A stretch of 7,607 bases of DNA from assembly GCA_001831055.1 (NCBI GenBank), contig MIDO01000044.1:1-7607 (forward strand), written 5' to 3'. The DNA comes from Verrucomicrobia bacterium GWC2_42_7. Its GTDB lineage: Bacteria > Verrucomicrobiota > Verrucomicrobiia > Opitutales > GWC2-42-7-A. Under the pieces are notes generated by a model, which ran no database searches, was not told the origin of the DNA, and worked only from the letters and a program-made list of their open reading frames with translations. How positions within the stretch are numbered: the first letter of the stretch is position 1; every line of letters starts with the position of its first letter. Below, piece after piece: positions 6,101-7,607 of this stretch. The position numbers and the translations under genes are program-made.

Positions 6101-6150
6101 TACGTGACCGAATGTGAATCCGTAGCCCAACACACACCCAAAACTTTTTC
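6101..6150. repeat. Right-half copy of the repeat, unit F
   Basis: Bases 6101-6135 are an exact 35-bp direct repeat of 6234-6268, the right interior of repeat E. The match starts at the first base after repeat D and fades past 6135 (acccaaaac in place of tcgaaac). There is no left half beside it. Confidence 0.8.
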
Positions 6151-6164
6151 TCTCTTTGCACAAC

Positions 6165-6293
6165 CCCACAGAAAGATGTTAGTTTAAGAATTCGAGCAGG
6201 CGGGCAAGGTGAACATGAGGGAGCGTATTTAAATACGTGACCGAATGTGAATCCGTAGCCCAACACACTCGAAACTTAAACTAACATCTTTCT
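6165..6293. repeat. Full palindromic repeat E, overlapping the priA stop
   Basis: Bases 6170-6188 pair perfectly with 6275-6293 (19 bp), and 6191-6196 pairs with 6268-6273 after a small bulge. A 14-bp palindrome, cgtatttaaatacg (6224-6237), lies at the centre. The right arm includes two bases of the priA stop codon (6292-6294), so the element abuts the gene exactly and its hairpin would form at the 3' end of priA mRNA. No T-run follows on the minus strand, so it is not a classical terminator. Confidence 0.8.
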
Positions 6294-7607
6294 ACATCAG
6301 ATCGAAAGGATCTACATCTATCACGTCCAAAATATCAGAATCCATGGAGAATTTTTGGCGCAGAGCGAGGAGGCTTGGAAGGACTTTTGAGACATTATGG
6401 GTAAAGAACCAGAGATGAAAACGGTAATAGTCTTTGGCTTTTTCAAGGGGTGCGGGAGCGGGACCTCGGAGCTCTACGTGGGGATGTAATTCCTTTTGAA
6501 CGACTTCTGCCCATTTTTCGATAAAAAAGGAAACTTTTTCGGGATTATGCCCTCTAAAAATATGGCGAATAATATGACGAAATGGCGGGTAATGGCATTC
6601 TTTTCTTTGGGCAAGTTCTTCGTCAAGGAAACCATCGAAGTCGTTGCGTCGAGCAAATTGAATGGGACTGCTTTGGGGATTAAAGGTTTGAATAACAACT
6701 TCTCCTGCGCGATCGCCACGACCGGCGCGACCAGACACCTGTACAATTAGCTGAAAAGCCCGCTCGTTGGCTCTGAAATCGGGCATATGCAAGGATAGAT
6801 CCGCATCTAACAACCCGACGAGGGTGACGTTTGGGAAATCGAGCCCTTTTGCGATCATTTGTGTTCCGACGAGAATGTCAATTTTACCAGTGCGGAAATC
6901 GGCCAAAACTTCTCGGAATCGATTTTTTTGAGACATGGTATCTGCGTCGATCCGTACCACTTTTGCTTTCGGAATGACTTTTGCCAACAATTCCTCAACC
7001 CGTTGAGTACCAAATCCCTTCCATCGAATTTTTTGGGATTTACATTTAGGGCAAATAGAGGGGGCCGGTTGGTCATGGTTGCAGATGTGACAGCGCAGGC
7101 GTTCTTGGACACGGTGGTAAGTGAGGGTTACACTGCAATGTTCACAGACAGCAGAAAATCCGCAGTCAGGACATAACATACTTGACGAATAACCGCGCCG
7201 ATTGAGGAACAGGATGGACTGCTCCTTTTTCTCAAAACGATCCCAAAGCTTTTGCAACAACATCTGAGACATCAAAACGGAAGAATTGGCATTGAACAGC
7301 TCTCGTTTCATGTCAACCAAATGAATACGAGGAAGTTGCCGATCATCAATGCGCTTAGCCAATTTGTTTAATTTGTAATCCTTAACTTGCACATTGTACA
7401 AGGACTCCAGTGAAGGCGTTGCCGATCCGAGAATGCAAGTTGCCTTACACAGCATCGCCCGATAGACAGCTGTATCGCGTCCATGATACCTGGGAATTTC
7501 TGCTTGTTTGTACGCAGGCTCATGTTCCTCGTCTACAATGATTAACTTTAGATTTTGGATAGGAGCAAATACAGCCGATCTCGCTCCAACCACCACATGC
7601 GCTTTGT
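6292..7607 (-). CDS. priA: Primosomal protein N' (replication restart helicase), C-terminal part
   Basis: PriA is a 3'-to-5' superfamily 2 helicase that recognises stalled forks and reloads the replicative helicase. The frame is open to the right edge, so the N-terminal fork-binding domain and the Walker A motif lie outside; 437 residues are visible (the whole protein is usually about 730-750). Seen in order: [12 protein letters not shown], the Walker B box DEEH (residues 25-28 of the fragment), GSATPS (60-65), [12 protein letters not shown], eight zinc-binding cysteines (145, 148, 154, 157, 172, 175, 185, 188) inserted in the second helicase lobe, VGTQMIAKG (246-254) and the arginine-finger motif QVSGRAGR (289-296), then the C-terminal domain with [10 protein letters not shown]. 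No motif is damaged. It converges on mutL, and its stop codon lies in a palindromic repeat. Confidence 0.97.
   Translation of the reverse strand, partial: KAHVVVGARSAVFAPIQNLKLIIVDEEHEPAYKQAEIPRYHGRDTAVYRAMLCKATCILGSATPSLESLYNVQVKDYKLNKLAKRIDDRQLPRIHLVDMKRELFNANSSVLMSQMLLQKLWDRFEKKEQSILFLNRRGYSSSMLCPDCGFSAVCEHCSVTLTYHRVQERLRCHICNHDQPAPSICPKCKSQKIRWKGFGTQRVEELLAKVIPKAKVVRIDADTMSQKNRFREVLADFRTGKIDILVGTQMIAKGLDFPNVTLVGLLDADLSLHMPDFRANERAFQLIVQVSGRAGRGDRAGEVVIQTFNPQSSPIQFARRNDFDGFLDEELAQRKECHYPPFRHIIRHIFRGHNPEKVSFFIEKWAEVVQKELHPHVELRGPAPAPLEKAKDYYRFHLWFFTHNVSKVLPSLLALRQKFSMDSDILDVIDVDPFDLM

Larger units (their letters stand above)
5455..6291. other. 837-nt repeat-filled gap between convergent mutL and priA
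   Basis: No credible gene is present. From left to right: a 5-bp hairpin (5481-5497), repeat unit A acting as terminator (5529-5573), plain sequence (5574-5679), a perfect 16-bp stem-loop (5680-5731), A/T-rich plain sequence (5732-5830), a solitary repeat left end C (5836-5875), unit B with a strong terminator hairpin (5901-5947), full repeat D (5967-6100), a right-half copy F (6101-6150) and full repeat E (6165-6293). Two minus-strand reading frames across D to E are made of repeat sequence. Confidence 0.7.

Noticed and set aside
5921..6266. Two minus-strand open frames (82 and 93 codons) across the repeats
   Set aside because: Both are translations of repeats D, E and F, share fragments because the DNA is repeated, and lack a start context. 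They are repeat-derived, not genes.
5455..6291. Replication origin, because plus-strand skew changes from C-rich to G-rich here
   Set aside because: The switch is explained by two convergent genes each having a C-rich 3' end; there is no DnaA-box cluster or origin-linked gene.
5455..6291. tRNA or other known structured RNA gene
   Set aside because: No cloverleaf, T-loop GTTCRA or CCA-type end was found; the folds seen are simple long hairpins.
5529..6293. CRISPR array
   Set aside because: The units are unevenly spaced, of unequal length, partly inverted and diverged; there are no uniform spacers.
5967..6293. Insertion sequence
   Set aside because: Inverted repeats exist, but the 124-134 bp elements carry no transposase and no clear target-site duplication could be found; at most they are non-autonomous.

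Overview
The window holds four recognisable bacterial genes, two unrecognised small genes with export signals, and two intergenic stretches full of palindromes. I infer a Gram-negative bacterium of the Verrucomicrobiota (Opitutia-like) or, less likely, a related PVC lineage. The epimerase, MutL and PriA proteins carry phrasing I associate with that group (for example the CSSTTEKDA and GPNEGHKGDMRS segments of HldD and the RYHGRD segment of PriA), and HldD implies a heptose-containing LPS core. This comes from memory of family patterns, not from a search, and I hold it at about even odds. None of the four visible start codons has a clear Shine-Dalgarno sequence.

Layout. Bases 2-763 (+) encode the C-terminal half of an MFS permease, cut by the left window edge; its last codons and stop lie in a run of hairpins. 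Bases 764-1103 form a palindrome-rich gap containing a very long terminator-like hairpin and two further long hairpins, the last ending 18 nt before hldD. Bases 1104-2105 (+) are hldD (ADP-heptose epimerase), followed by a hairpin terminator. Bases 2255-3154 and 3179-3586 (+) are two AT-richer genes for unrecognised, probably exported proteins, 24 nt apart. Bases 3646-5454 (+) are mutL, with degenerate endonuclease motifs. Bases 5455-6291 are an 837-nt gap between convergent genes, with a 16-bp perfect stem-loop and at least five related repeat units, two of which act as plausible terminators for mutL. Bases 6292-7607 (-) are the C-terminal part of priA, cut by the right window edge; its stop codon lies inside the end of the last repeat.

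The genes do not form one pathway. HldD serves envelope biosynthesis, MutL mismatch repair, PriA replication restart and the permease solute uptake. The most unusual content is non-coding: (i) hairpins upstream of hldD with different stems but the same tip sequence, plus what looks like one element with and without a long palindrome; (ii) the mutL/priA repeats, where two full copies have different stem sequences but compensating base changes keep the pairing. The coding strand of each long conserved gene also drifts from G-rich near its start to C-rich near its stop, while the two unknown genes do not show this.
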